DNA from: JAGRMG01 sp047975215
Lineage (GTDB): Bacteria > Pseudomonadota > Alphaproteobacteria > Rhodobacterales > Rhodobacteraceae
Direction: 5' to 3'
Assembly (NCBI GenBank): GCA_047975215.1
Contig: JBKEDD010000005.1
Location: 1-64,000 of the forward strand
Length of the DNA stretch: 64,000 nt
Positions 16,238 to 24,493 of the stretch are shown here, one piece after another (the stretch's first letter is position 1; each line of letters starts with the position of its first letter). The translations under genes and the position numbers were made by a program. The notes under the pieces are model-generated. The model did no database searches and was not told the DNA's origin. It saw only the letters and a list, made by a program, of their open reading frames with translations.

Positions 16238-17833
16238 ATGTCGCTAAAATCGTCCCTCCTGGCCGGGGCCGCGGCCCTGATGCTGGGCAGCACCGCTGCA
16301 ATGGCCGGCGGTAATCTGATCTACTGCTCCGAAGGTTCGCCCGAAGGCTTCGATCCGGCGCTGTTCACCTCGGGTACGACCTTCGATGCCTCGTCGCATC
16401 CGATCTACAGCCGGCTGCTGGAATTCGAGACCGGAACCACCAACGTCATTCCGGGCCTGGCGGAAGCAGTCGAAGTATCCGACGATGGCACCGAGTACAC
16501 GTTCAAGCTGCGCAAGGGCGTCAAGTTCCATTCCAGCGACAGCTTCACGCCGACGCGCGATTTCAACGCCGACGACGTGATCTTTTCCTTCGACCGGCAG
16601 AACAACGCGGAAAACCCCTACAACAAGGTGTCGGGCGGCACCTGGGAATATTTCGCGGGCATGAGCATGCCGGACCTGATCAAGGAGATCGTCAAGGTCG
16701 ACGATTACACCGTCAAGTTCGTGCTGACCCGTCCCGAAGCGCCGTTCGTCGCCAACATGGCGATGGATTTCGCCTCGATCATGTCGAAGGAATATGCCGA
16801 CGCGATGCTTGAGGCCGGCACGCCCGAGATGCTGAACCAGAAACCCATCGGCACCGGCCCGTTCATCTTCCAAGCCTATCAGAAGGACGCGGTGATCCGC
16901 TATGCGGCCAACCCCGACTACTGGCGCGGCAAGGCCGATATCGACAACCTGATCTTCGCCATCACGCCCGATGCCAGCGTCCGCTACCAGAAGCTGAAGG
17001 CCGGCGAATGCCACGTCATGCCCTACCCGAACCCGGCCGACATCCAGGCGATGAAGGACGACGAGGGCATCGTTGTGATGGAACAGGAAGGCCTGAACGT
17101 CGGTTATCTGGCCTACAACACCAAGATGGCGCCATTCGACAACGCCAAGGTGCGCAAGGCGCTGAACATGGCGATCGACAAGCAGGCGATCATCGACGTG
17201 GTGTTCCAGGGTTCCGGCCAGGCGGCCAAGAACCCGATCCCGCCGACCATGTGGTCCTACAACAACGCGATCCAGGACGATCCGTACGATCCCGAAGCCG
17301 CCAAGAAGATGCTGGAGGAAGAAGGTGCCGGCGATCTCTCGATGAAGATCTGGGCGATGCCGGTGCAGCGGCCCTACAACCCCAATGCACGGCGCATGGC
17401 CGAACTGATCCAGGAGGATTTCTCCAAGATCGGCGTCAATGTTGAAATCGTGTCCTACGAATGGGGTGAATACCTGTCGCGATCCAAGGAACTCGACCGC
17501 GACGGCGCCGTACTGCTGGGCTGGACCGGCGACAACGGCGACCCCGACAACTTCCTCGCCGTGCTGCTGGGCTGTGACGGCGTCGGTGCATCGAACCGTG
17601 CGCAGTGGTGCTATCAGCCGTTCGAGGACGTGATCCAGAAGGCCAAGGTTGTCAGCGACAAGGCCGAGCGCACCAAGCTTTACGAAGAAGCGCAGGTGAT
17701 CTTCAAGGAACAGGCGCCCTGGGCCACCATCGCGCATTCGGTCGTGTTCATGCCGATGCGCCCCGAGGTGAAGGGCTACAAGGTTCACCCGCTGGGCGGG
17801 CACATCTTCTATGGCGTGAGCCTGGACAACTGA
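16238..17833 (+). CDS. dppA: Periplasmic dipeptide/peptide-binding protein (SBP_bac_5)
   Basis: 531 aa, normal for DppA/OppA-type binding proteins. The start MSLKSSLLAG is preceded by a GGGGAG site; a signal peptide cleaved near AMAGG follows. Family signatures are LVYCSEGSPEGFDP-like sequence at the mature N-terminus (NLIYCSEGSPEGFDPALF), the SLAEAVEVSDDGTEYTFKLRKGVKFHS type strand and NADDVIFSFDRQ, then KPIGTGPFIFQAYQ. It captures di- or oligopeptides for the DppBCDF importer encoded after it. A hairpin at 17850-17869 separates it from the peptidase gene, which may let the binding protein be made in excess. Confidence 0.94.
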   Translation: MSLKSSLLAGAAALMLGSTAAMAGGNLIYCSEGSPEGFDPALFTSGTTFDASSHPIYSRLLEFETGTTNVIPGLAEAVEVSDDGTEYTFKLRKGVKFHSSDSFTPTRDFNADDVIFSFDRQNNAENPYNKVSGGTWEYFAGMSMPDLIKEIVKVDDYTVKFVLTRPEAPFVANMAMDFASIMSKEYADAMLEAGTPEMLNQKPIGTGPFIFQAYQKDAVIRYAANPDYWRGKADIDNLIFAITPDASVRYQKLKAGECHVMPYPNPADIQAMKDDEGIVVMEQEGLNVGYLAYNTKMAPFDNAKVRKALNMAIDKQAIIDVVFQGSGQAAKNPIPPTMWSYNNAIQDDPYDPEAAKKMLEEEGAGDLSMKIWAMPVQRPYNPNARRMAELIQEDFSKIGVNVEIVSYEWGEYLSRSKELDRDGAVLLGWTGDNGDPDNFLAVLLGCDGVGASNRAQWCYQPFEDVIQKAKVVSDKAERTKLYEEAQVIFKEQAPWATIAHSVVFMPMRPEVKGYKVHPLGGHIFYGVSLDN

Positions 17834-17849
17834 CACCGCAAGACCTGGC

Positions 17850-17869
17850 GGGGCCGCATCAGCGGCCCC
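17850..17869 (+). terminator. Hairpin between dppA and the M24 peptidase gene
   Basis: GGGGCCGC (17850-17857), loop ATCA, GCGGCCCC (17862-17869), then GTTTCGTT. An 8-bp all-GC stem with a short U-containing tail between two genes of one operon suggests partial termination or 3' protection of the dppA message, a common way to raise binding-protein levels over the permease. Confidence 0.7.
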
Positions 17870-17889
17870 GTTTCGTTCCGGAGCCGCCC

Positions 17890-18987
17890 ATGCCTCCCAT
17901 TCTTGACGAATATGCCCGGATCGCCCGGGAACTCGATGTCGATGCGGTGGCGCTCGTGCCCGGCCCCAATTTCACCCGCGCCCTTGGCCACGCGTTCATG
18001 AGTCACGAACGCCCGTTTCTTGCGGTGATTCCGGCAGAGGGGCGGCCCGCGGCCATCGTGCCCAATCTGGAAATGCGCAGCTGGGATCTGGTCGGCTTTG
18101 ACGGCGACGTGCATGACTGGCGCGACCAGAACGGGTACATGGATGCCTTTCACGCGCTGGCCCGCAGCCATCCGATGCGCCGGCTTGGCGTAGAAGGCCA
18201 GGTGATGCGCGTCTTCGTGCATCACGCGCTGAAAGCGGCGATACCCGAACTCGAAATCATCGACGCCGAGAGTGAAATCTCTGGCCTGCGCATGATCAAG
18301 ACGGCAGACGATATCGCGGCGCTCGAGGCCGCCATCGCCATTTCAGAACGTGCGCTGGGGCGGGTGCTTGCGGGCGTGCGCCCGGGCCAGAGCGAGGCCG
18401 CGATCGAACAGGCGCTGATCCAGGCGATGTTCGCCGAGGGTGCCGACGGGCTGGCCTTTGGCCCCATCGTCGCCGCCGCCGACAACTCTGCCCGCCCGCA
18501 CGCCCACGCACGCGCCGACTATGCCGTGCGGCCCGGCGATGCGCTGCTGCTGGATTTCGGCGCGACCAAGCACGGCTTTTGCGCCGACATCACGCGTACC
18601 GTCTTTGTCGGTCATGCCAACGACGAACAGCAAGAGGTCTACGACACGGTGTTGCACGCCAACCTCAAGGCGTTCGAGATCACGCGCCCGGGCGTGACCG
18701 CGCACGAGATCGACGATGCCGTGACCGGGGTTCTCGAAGCCTCGCCCTATGGCGACCGCATCCGTACCAAGACCGGGCACGGCCTGGGCCGCGACGTTCA
18801 CGAGGCGCCCTATATCATGCGCGGCAATCACATGCCCCTGCCCGCCGGAACGGTTTACACCAACGAACCGGGCCTGTATGCGCCGGGCGCCTTCGGAGTA
18901 CGGATTGAGGACGACGTGCTGATCACTCCCGATGGCTGCCGGTCGCTCACGACCTTTCCCAAAGACCTTACGATCGTGGGGAACTGA
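17890..18987 (+). CDS. M24-family metallopeptidase (Xaa-Pro dipeptidase-like)
   Basis: 365 aa from an ATG at 17890. The creatinase-type N-terminal domain is followed by the pita-bread catalytic domain with the metal ligands visible: LLDFGATKHGFCADITRTVF (two Asp), GHGLGRDVHEAP (His, with the second catalytic His), TNEPGLY (Glu) and GVRIEDDVLI (Glu). It would cleave Xaa-Pro dipeptides in the cytoplasm with two Mn, Zn or Co ions. It lacks a signal peptide. Position inside the dpp operon, with its stop overlapping the dppB start by one base, strongly suggests that imported proline-containing peptides are its substrates. Confidence 0.92.
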   Translation: MPPILDEYARIARELDVDAVALVPGPNFTRALGHAFMSHERPFLAVIPAEGRPAAIVPNLEMRSWDLVGFDGDVHDWRDQNGYMDAFHALARSHPMRRLGVEGQVMRVFVHHALKAAIPELEIIDAESEISGLRMIKTADDIAALEAAIAISERALGRVLAGVRPGQSEAAIEQALIQAMFAEGADGLAFGPIVAAADNSARPHAHARADYAVRPGDALLLDFGATKHGFCADITRTVFVGHANDEQQEVYDTVLHANLKAFEITRPGVTAHEIDDAVTGVLEASPYGDRIRTKTGHGLGRDVHEAPYIMRGNHMPLPAGTVYTNEPGLYAPGAFGVRIEDDVLITPDGCRSLTTFPKDLTIVGN

Positions 18988-19994
18988 TGCTCAGATACAT
19001 CCTGTCCCGGCTGATGACGTTTCTGCCGACCTTCTTCGGGGTCACGCTGATTTCATTCGCCTTCATCCGCGTACTGCCGGGCGACCCGATCATCGTGATG
19101 GCCGGCGAACGCGGCCTGTCGCAGGAACGCTATGACGAACTGGTCAAACAATACGGCTTCGACCAGCCCGTGCTGCAACAGTATATCGACTATCTGGCCG
19201 GTGTGCTGCATGGCGATCTTGGTGCATCCTTCGTCACCAAGAAACCGGTCTGGGACGAGTTCTTCGCGCTGTTCCCGGCAACGCTGGAACTGTCGATCTG
19301 CGCCATGATCTTTGCGGTTGTGCTGGGCCTGCCCGCGGGCGTGATCGCCGCCGTCAACCGGGGCAAGCTGCCCGACCGCCTGTTCATGTCCTCGGCGCTG
19401 GTCGGCTATTCGATGCCGATCTTCTGGTGGGCGCTGCTGATGATCATCTTCTTTTCCGGAAAACTGGGCTGGACCCCGGTCTCGGGGCGTATCAGCCTGC
19501 AGTATTTCTTCGACACGCCGACCGGATTCATGCTGATCGACAGCGCCATGTCGGGTCAGAAGGGCGCCTTCGGCTCGGCGGTGCGCCACCTGATCCTGCC
19601 GGCGATCGTGCTGGGCACCATCCCGCTGGCGGTGATCGCGCGCCAGACCCGTTCGGCGATGCTCGAGGTGCTGGGCGAGGACTATATCCGCACCGCCCGC
19701 GCCAAGGGCCTGACACCGGCGCGCATCAACGGGCTGCATGCACTCAGGAATGCGCTCATTCCCGTCATCACGGTGATCGGCCTGTCCGTCGGCACCCTCT
19801 TGGCCGGCGCGATCCTGACCGAAACCATCTTCTCGTGGCCCGGCATCGGCAAATGGATGGTCGATTCGATCTATCGGCGCGACTACCCGGTGGTGCAGGG
19901 CGGGCTTTTGCTGATCGCGACGATGGTGATGGTCGTCAACCTGTCCGTCGATGTGCTCTACGGCCTGATCAACCCGAAAATCCGGAGGCGCTGA
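18987..19994 (+). CDS. dppB: Peptide ABC transporter permease DppB
   Basis: 335 aa with about six membrane helices. The N-terminus MLRYILSRLMTFLPTFFGVTLISFAFIRVLPGDP is the classic DppB/OppB first helix. The ABC-permease EAA-type loop is seen in EDYIRTARAKGLTPARINGLHALRNALIPVITVIG, and the C-terminus has FSWPGIGKWMVDSIYRRDYPVVQGG. It forms the channel with DppC. The start overlaps the peptidase stop (TGATG arrangement) and its stop overlaps the dppC start (ATGA). Confidence 0.96.
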   Translation: MLRYILSRLMTFLPTFFGVTLISFAFIRVLPGDPIIVMAGERGLSQERYDELVKQYGFDQPVLQQYIDYLAGVLHGDLGASFVTKKPVWDEFFALFPATLELSICAMIFAVVLGLPAGVIAAVNRGKLPDRLFMSSALVGYSMPIFWWALLMIIFFSGKLGWTPVSGRISLQYFFDTPTGFMLIDSAMSGQKGAFGSAVRHLILPAIVLGTIPLAVIARQTRSAMLEVLGEDYIRTARAKGLTPARINGLHALRNALIPVITVIGLSVGTLLAGAILTETIFSWPGIGKWMVDSIYRRDYPVVQGGLLLIATMVMVVNLSVDVLYGLINPKIRRR

Positions 19995-20902
19995 TGACCG
20001 CGACCGCCCCTGCCGCAGCCACCCCTGCCGATGTCCAGCGCCCCGGCCGGTTCCGCGAATTCTACCACTACTTCCGCGAGAACCGCGGCGCCGTGTTCGG
20101 CATGTGGATCTTCGCGGGTTTCGTCTTTGTCGCCGCCTTCGCGCCCTGGCTGGCCCCGCACGACCCGACCGAACAGTTCCGCGACTTCACGCTGATCCCG
20201 CCTGTCTGGGAGGAGGGCGGCAACTGGACCTTCCCGCTGGGCACCGACCCGCTGGGCCGCGACATGCTCAGCCGGCTGCTGCACGGCGCGCGCTATTCCT
20301 TCTTCGTCGGCGTGGTGGTGGTCACGGTCTCGGCCTCGGGGGGGATCCTCGTCGGGCTGGTGTCGGCCTTCGCGCCGAAATGGCTCGACAGCATCATCAT
20401 GCGGATCATGGACATCATCCTGGCGTTTCCGTCGCTCCTGCTGGCGCTGGTGCTGGTGGCGATCCTCGGGCCGTCGCTGACCAACGCCATGATCGCCATC
20501 GCCATCGTCGCCCAGCCCCACTACGTCCGCCTCACCCGAGCCTCGGCAATGGGCGAGTTGCAGAAGGACTACGTCACTTCGGCCCGCGTCGTCGGTGCCG
20601 GACGGGCGCGGCTGATGTTCGTCACTGTGCTGCCCAACTGCCTGGCGCCGATCATCGTGCAGGCGGCACTGTCGTTTTCCACCGCGATTCTCGATGCCGC
20701 TGCGCTGGGCTTTCTGGGCATGGGTGCACAGCCGCCCACGCCGGAATGGGGCACCATGCTGGCCGAGGCGCGCGAATTCATCCTGCGCGCCTGGTGGGTC
20801 GTGACCTTCCCCGGCCTTGCGATCCTTGTCACCGTGCTGTCGATCAACCTGATGGGCGACGGCCTGCGCGACGCGCTTGAGCCGAAGCTGAAGCGGAGCT
20901 GA
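19994..20902 (+). CDS. dppC: Peptide ABC transporter permease DppC
   Basis: 302 aa. After a cytoplasmic N-terminus comes GAVFGMWIFAGFVFVAAFAPWLAPHDPTEQ, the standard DppC opening, then FPLGTDPLGRDMLSRLLHGARYS. The EAA loop reads ELQKDYVTSARVVGAGRARLMFVTVLPNCLAPIIV, and the end is DGLRDALEPKLKRS. It pairs with DppB. The ATG at 19994 overlaps the dppB stop by one base, deciding the start over a much longer in-frame extension. Confidence 0.96.
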   Translation: MTATAPAAATPADVQRPGRFREFYHYFRENRGAVFGMWIFAGFVFVAAFAPWLAPHDPTEQFRDFTLIPPVWEEGGNWTFPLGTDPLGRDMLSRLLHGARYSFFVGVVVVTVSASGGILVGLVSAFAPKWLDSIIMRIMDIILAFPSLLLALVLVAILGPSLTNAMIAIAIVAQPHYVRLTRASAMGELQKDYVTSARVVGAGRARLMFVTVLPNCLAPIIVQAALSFSTAILDAAALGFLGMGAQPPTPEWGTMLAEAREFILRAWWVVTFPGLAILVTVLSINLMGDGLRDALEPKLKRS

Positions 20903-20906
20903 ACCG

Positions 20907-21887
20907 ATGAGCCTTCTGGATAGCCGCAACCTGACGGTCGAGTTCAGCACCTCTTCGGGCCCCTTCCGCGCCGTCGAGTCGGTCGATCTGTCGCTCGACA
21001 AGGGCGACGTTCTGGCCATCGTGGGCGAAAGCGGCTCGGGCAAGTCGGTCTCGATGCTGGCGATCATGGGGCTTCTGCCCTGGACTGCGACAATCACCGC
21101 CGACCGGATGGAGTTCGAGGGCCGCGATCTGCGCAGCATCGGCGCCGCCGCCCGCCGCAAGATCATCGGCAAGGATATCGCCATGATCTTTCAGGAACCG
21201 ATGTCGTCGCTGAACCCCTGCTTCACGGTGGGTTTCCAGATCAAGGAGGCGCTGCGACAGCATATGGGCCTCGACCGCAAGGCGCGCCATGCCCGCGCCG
21301 TCGAGCTGTTCCAGCAGGTCGGCATCCCGGCGGCCGAGAAACGGCTGGGCATCTTCCCGCACCAGATGTCGGGCGGCATGAACCAGCGGGTGATGATCGC
21401 CATGGCGATTGCCTGCAATCCCAAGGTGCTGATCGCGGACGAGCCGACCACGGCACTGGATGTGACCATCCAGGCGCAGATCCTCGACCTTCTGGTCGAA
21501 TTGCGCCGCCGTCACGGCATGGCGCTGGCCCTCATCACGCACGACATGGGCGTGGTGGCCGAAACCGCCGAACGGGTAACGGTGATGTATTCCGGCCAGA
21601 AGGTCGAGGAACAGCCGGTCGCCGACCTGTTTTCCAATCCGCACCATCCCTATACCGCGGCGCTTCTTGCCGCGCTGCCGGAACGGGCGACGCAAAAGCT
21701 TTTGCCGACCATCCCGGGCGTGGTGCCCGGCCAGTTTGACCGCCCCGCCGGATGCCTGTTCGCACCGCGCTGCAAGTTCGCCGACGACAAATGCCGCACC
21801 ACGCCGCCGGTGCCGCGCGGGCCGGGACAGGGCTTTGCACGCTGCCATTATCCGCTGGGCATCGAACAGGAGGCGGCACTGTCATGA
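20907..21887 (+). CDS. dppD: Peptide ABC transporter ATPase DppD
   Basis: 326 aa. Walker A GESGSGKS (about residues 38-45), Q-loop in FQEPMSSLNPCF, signature MSGGMNQRVMIAMA, Walker B VLIADEPTTALDVT and the H-loop LITHDMGV are present. The C-terminal oligopeptide/dipeptide extension carries a cysteine set (CLFAPRCKFADDKCR) that in this family can bind a [4Fe-4S] cluster. Together with DppF it powers import. Its stop overlaps the dppF start (ATGA). Confidence 0.96.
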   Translation: MSLLDSRNLTVEFSTSSGPFRAVESVDLSLDKGDVLAIVGESGSGKSVSMLAIMGLLPWTATITADRMEFEGRDLRSIGAAARRKIIGKDIAMIFQEPMSSLNPCFTVGFQIKEALRQHMGLDRKARHARAVELFQQVGIPAAEKRLGIFPHQMSGGMNQRVMIAMAIACNPKVLIADEPTTALDVTIQAQILDLLVELRRRHGMALALITHDMGVVAETAERVTVMYSGQKVEEQPVADLFSNPHHPYTAALLAALPERATQKLLPTIPGVVPGQFDRPAGCLFAPRCKFADDKCRTTPPVPRGPGQGFARCHYPLGIEQEAALS

Positions 21888-22840
21888 CCGACCACATTGT
21901 CACCGCACGCGACCTGACGCGCCATTACGACGTGCGCCAGGGGTTGCTGTCGAAATCCGCGAAGGTGCGCGCCCTGTCCGGCGTCAGCTTCGATCTGCGC
22001 CCCGGCCAGACGCTGGCCGTGGTCGGAGAATCGGGGTGCGGCAAGTCCACCCTTGCCCGTCTCGTGACCTTGATCGAGGAACCGACCGCGGGCGATCTGC
22101 GCATTCGCGACACCGAGGTCACGCCCGACCAATGGGCCGGTTTGCGCAGTTCCGTGCAGATCGTCTTCCAGGATCCCTACGGATCGCTCAACCCGCGCCA
22201 GCGGATCGGCACCATCCTTCAGGAACCGCTGAAGATCAACCGCCCCGACCTGAGCGCGCAGGACCGCGAGAAGCTGGCGCGCGAGAAACTCGCGCTCGTG
22301 GGGTTGCGCCCGGAGCACTACGACCGTTTCCCGCACATGTTCTCGGGCGGCCAACGGCAGCGCATCTCCATCGCCCGGGCGCTGATGCTGGATCCGGCGA
22401 TCCTGGTGCTCGACGAACCTATTTCGGCGCTCGACGTGTCGATCCAGAGCCAGATCCTGAACCTGCTGGTTGAATTGCAGGAACGTTTGGGCCTGGCCTA
22501 TCTGTTCATCTCGCACGACCTGTCGGTTGTGCGCCACTTCGCCGACGATGTGCTGGTGATGTATCTCGGCCGGGTGGTCGAACAAGCGCCGGCGGCAGAA
22601 CTGTTCGCCCATCCGCGCCATCCCTATTCCGTCGCGCTGATCTCGGCCACGCCCCGCGCCGAGCCTGCCAGCGGCCGCCAACGGATCAAGCTGGAAGGCG
22701 AACTGCCCTCGCCGATGGATGTCATTCCCGGCTGCCCCTTCGCGCCGCGCTGCTGGCGGGTGCAGGATATCTGCCGCGTCGAGCGGCCCGAACTGACCGG
22801 CGCGGAACACGCTTTCGCCTGCCACAATCCCGAACCCTGA
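21884..22840 (+). CDS. dppF: Peptide ABC transporter ATPase DppF
   Basis: 318 aa. Walker A GESGCGKST, Q-loop VFQDPYGSLNPRQRIG, signature FSGGQRQRISIARAL, Walker B LVLDEPISALDVS and H-loop ISHDLSVV are all intact, and the C-terminus has the family cysteine region (GCPFAPRCWRVQDICR). It is the second ATPase of the dipeptide importer. The start MTDHIVTARDLTRHY overlaps the dppD stop, so the five transport genes read as one coupled unit. Confidence 0.96.
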   Translation: MTDHIVTARDLTRHYDVRQGLLSKSAKVRALSGVSFDLRPGQTLAVVGESGCGKSTLARLVTLIEEPTAGDLRIRDTEVTPDQWAGLRSSVQIVFQDPYGSLNPRQRIGTILQEPLKINRPDLSAQDREKLAREKLALVGLRPEHYDRFPHMFSGGQRQRISIARALMLDPAILVLDEPISALDVSIQSQILNLLVELQERLGLAYLFISHDLSVVRHFADDVLVMYLGRVVEQAPAAELFAHPRHPYSVALISATPRAEPASGRQRIKLEGELPSPMDVIPGCPFAPRCWRVQDICRVERPELTGAEHAFACHNPEP

Positions 22841-22883
22841 GCAGGCCGTTTCGCCAGAGGGCGAAGCGGGGAAATGACGCGCG

Positions 22884-23618
22884 ATGAAACGCTTTCTGAT
22901 CCTGCAACTGCGCCCCGAGCGCGACGCGGCAGATGCCGAATACGCCTCGATTCTGAAACGCGCTCGCCTCGCGGCCGGGCGCACCCACCGCATCCGCCTT
23001 GATCGCGAACCGCTGCCCGAGGGGCTTTGCGTCACCGATTACGCCGGCGTCATCGTCGGCGGCGGGCCGGGATGCGTCAGCGACCCGCCCGAGGCGAAAA
23101 CCCCGCAGGACGCGCGGATGGAGGCGGCCATCATGTCGCTGATGCCCCGGATCATCGCAGCGGATCACCCCTATCTCGGCTGCTGCTATGGCCTGGGCAT
23201 CCTCGCGGCCCATCTGGGCGGAAAGGTCTCCAAGGCGCGGTACGGCGAACCTGTGGGGCCGGTGGCCTGCGATCTGACCCCCGATGCCGCCGACGATCCG
23301 CTGACCTCAGGGCTGCCGGCGCGCTGGGAGGCCTTCGTCGGCCACAAGGAGGCGGTGCAGGCGCTGCCGCCCGGTTGCGTGCATCTGGTGGCATCCGCCC
23401 CCTGCCCGTTCCAGATGATCCGCTGGGGCCGGAACGTCTATGCCACCCAGTTCCACCCCGAGGCGGATGCGCAGGATTTCGAACAACGCATCCGCATCTA
23501 CCGCGGCCACGGATACTTCCCGCCCGAGACAGCCGACGATCTGATCGCCACCTGCCATGCCGCGTCCGTCACGGTCCCCGGCGAGATCATGCGGCGGTTC
23601 GTCGAACGCTACGGCTGA
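22884..23618 (+). CDS. Class I glutamine amidotransferase-like protein
   Basis: 244 aa. The GATase1 fold is visible: VIVGGGPGCV near residue 60, the nucleophile elbow YLGCCYGLGILA (Cys101 in the G-x-C-x-G pattern) and ATQFHPEAD carrying the His-x-Glu pair. It resembles the free-standing GMP-synthase-glutaminase-like proteins (peptidase C26 or C56 type) that act on gamma-glutamyl compounds. No synthetase domain is attached. It starts 43 bases after dppF, so it is probably part of the operon, perhaps processing an imported gamma-glutamyl or amide substrate; that role is inference. Confidence 0.85.
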   Translation: MKRFLILQLRPERDAADAEYASILKRARLAAGRTHRIRLDREPLPEGLCVTDYAGVIVGGGPGCVSDPPEAKTPQDARMEAAIMSLMPRIIAADHPYLGCCYGLGILAAHLGGKVSKARYGEPVGPVACDLTPDAADDPLTSGLPARWEAFVGHKEAVQALPPGCVHLVASAPCPFQMIRWGRNVYATQFHPEADAQDFEQRIRIYRGHGYFPPETADDLIATCHAASVTVPGEIMRRFVERYG

Positions 23619-23634
23619 GTTTGCGGGCGGGGCG

Positions 23635-24402
23635 TCACTGCTCCGCTTTCAGGCGCAGCAGCGGGTTCCCGGCCTGATCGAGCAGGGCCAGGTTGTCGCC
23701 ATCGCGAAGGTAGGCGGCGACCTCGTGCAGCGCCGCGATAAAATCGCGTTCCAGTAACCCGTAGGGTTCGGGGCAGGCCATCTGCGTTCCGGCCATGGCC
23801 TGCGGAAAGCGGATCGCGCCGCCCTCGATCACGGCCGTGCCGACATATTGATTGCAGCCGCTGTGGGCGCCGAACTCTCCACCTTCGAGAAACCGGATCG
23901 AGGGGCGCTTGTCGGTGATCAGCGCCCGGCCGCGAATGTCGAAAACCTGCCAGCGCGTACCCGCAAGGCTGGCCGGCGACGCCTGCGCCCCGGCTGTCGC
24001 CCGTTCCACCACGATATCGACGCTGTCGCCGGCGCCGCGGGTCAGCACCGGATACGACCGGGTCGAGCGGTAGAGCACATCGCCGCCATGAAGGATCTCG
24101 GCCTGCACGGCATAGCTCAGCGCGGGCTCGATCAGCGCATCGTCATAGCCAAGCGCGAACGCGAACGGCACATGGTCCAGCGCAAAGCGTTGCAGCGACA
24201 GGATATTCGCGGCAACGTCCATGCGCGAGACATCGGCCAGGCGCACCTCGAGCACCGCGCCCGGCGGCACGGCGATGCGCTCGCGATAGGTGACGCTGCC
24301 CGTAACGGTTCCGGCCCGGGCCATCGCGGCCCCGGCCAGCATCGAAACGACGATCAGCGCCCGGATCAACAGCCCGCGCGCGGGCAGGAAGGGTTCTTTC
24401 AT
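23635..24402 (-). CDS. Exported two-domain protein: YbaY-like plus META (HslJ-like)
   Basis: 255 aa. A signal peptide (LIRALIVVSMLAGAAMARAG) precedes a YbaY-type beta domain with TGSVTYRERIAVPPGAVLEVRLADVSR (about residues 32-60). From about residue 145 follows a META domain: LAGTRWQVFDIRG, PSIRFLEGGEFGAHSGCNQYVG and TQMACPEP, the hallmark HslJ pattern with two conserved cysteines. Such proteins are envelope-located and linked to stress or antibiotic tolerance in some bacteria; function is not defined. No lipobox cysteine is seen at the cleavage site. The ATG at 24402 is chosen because hydrophobic leader sequence follows it. Confidence 0.85.
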   Translation of the reverse strand: MKEPFLPARGLLIRALIVVSMLAGAAMARAGTVTGSVTYRERIAVPPGAVLEVRLADVSRMDVAANILSLQRFALDHVPFAFALGYDDALIEPALSYAVQAEILHGGDVLYRSTRSYPVLTRGAGDSVDIVVERATAGAQASPASLAGTRWQVFDIRGRALITDKRPSIRFLEGGEFGAHSGCNQYVGTAVIEGGAIRFPQAMAGTQMACPEPYGLLERDFIAALHEVAAYLRDGDNLALLDQAGNPLLRLKAEQ

Positions 24403-24493
24403 TGCATCTTTCCGCCATGGTTCGACCCGATTGAGGATAGCAGCTCCAAGGCCCGGATCAAGCGGGACGCCCCAGCGCACCGGGCTTGGGGCC

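Noticed and set aside
15679..16293. 204-codon minus-strand frame before dppA
   Set aside because: Arg/Gly-rich antisense-like translation, no Shine-Dalgarno, overlaps the dppA ribosome site and signal peptide region.
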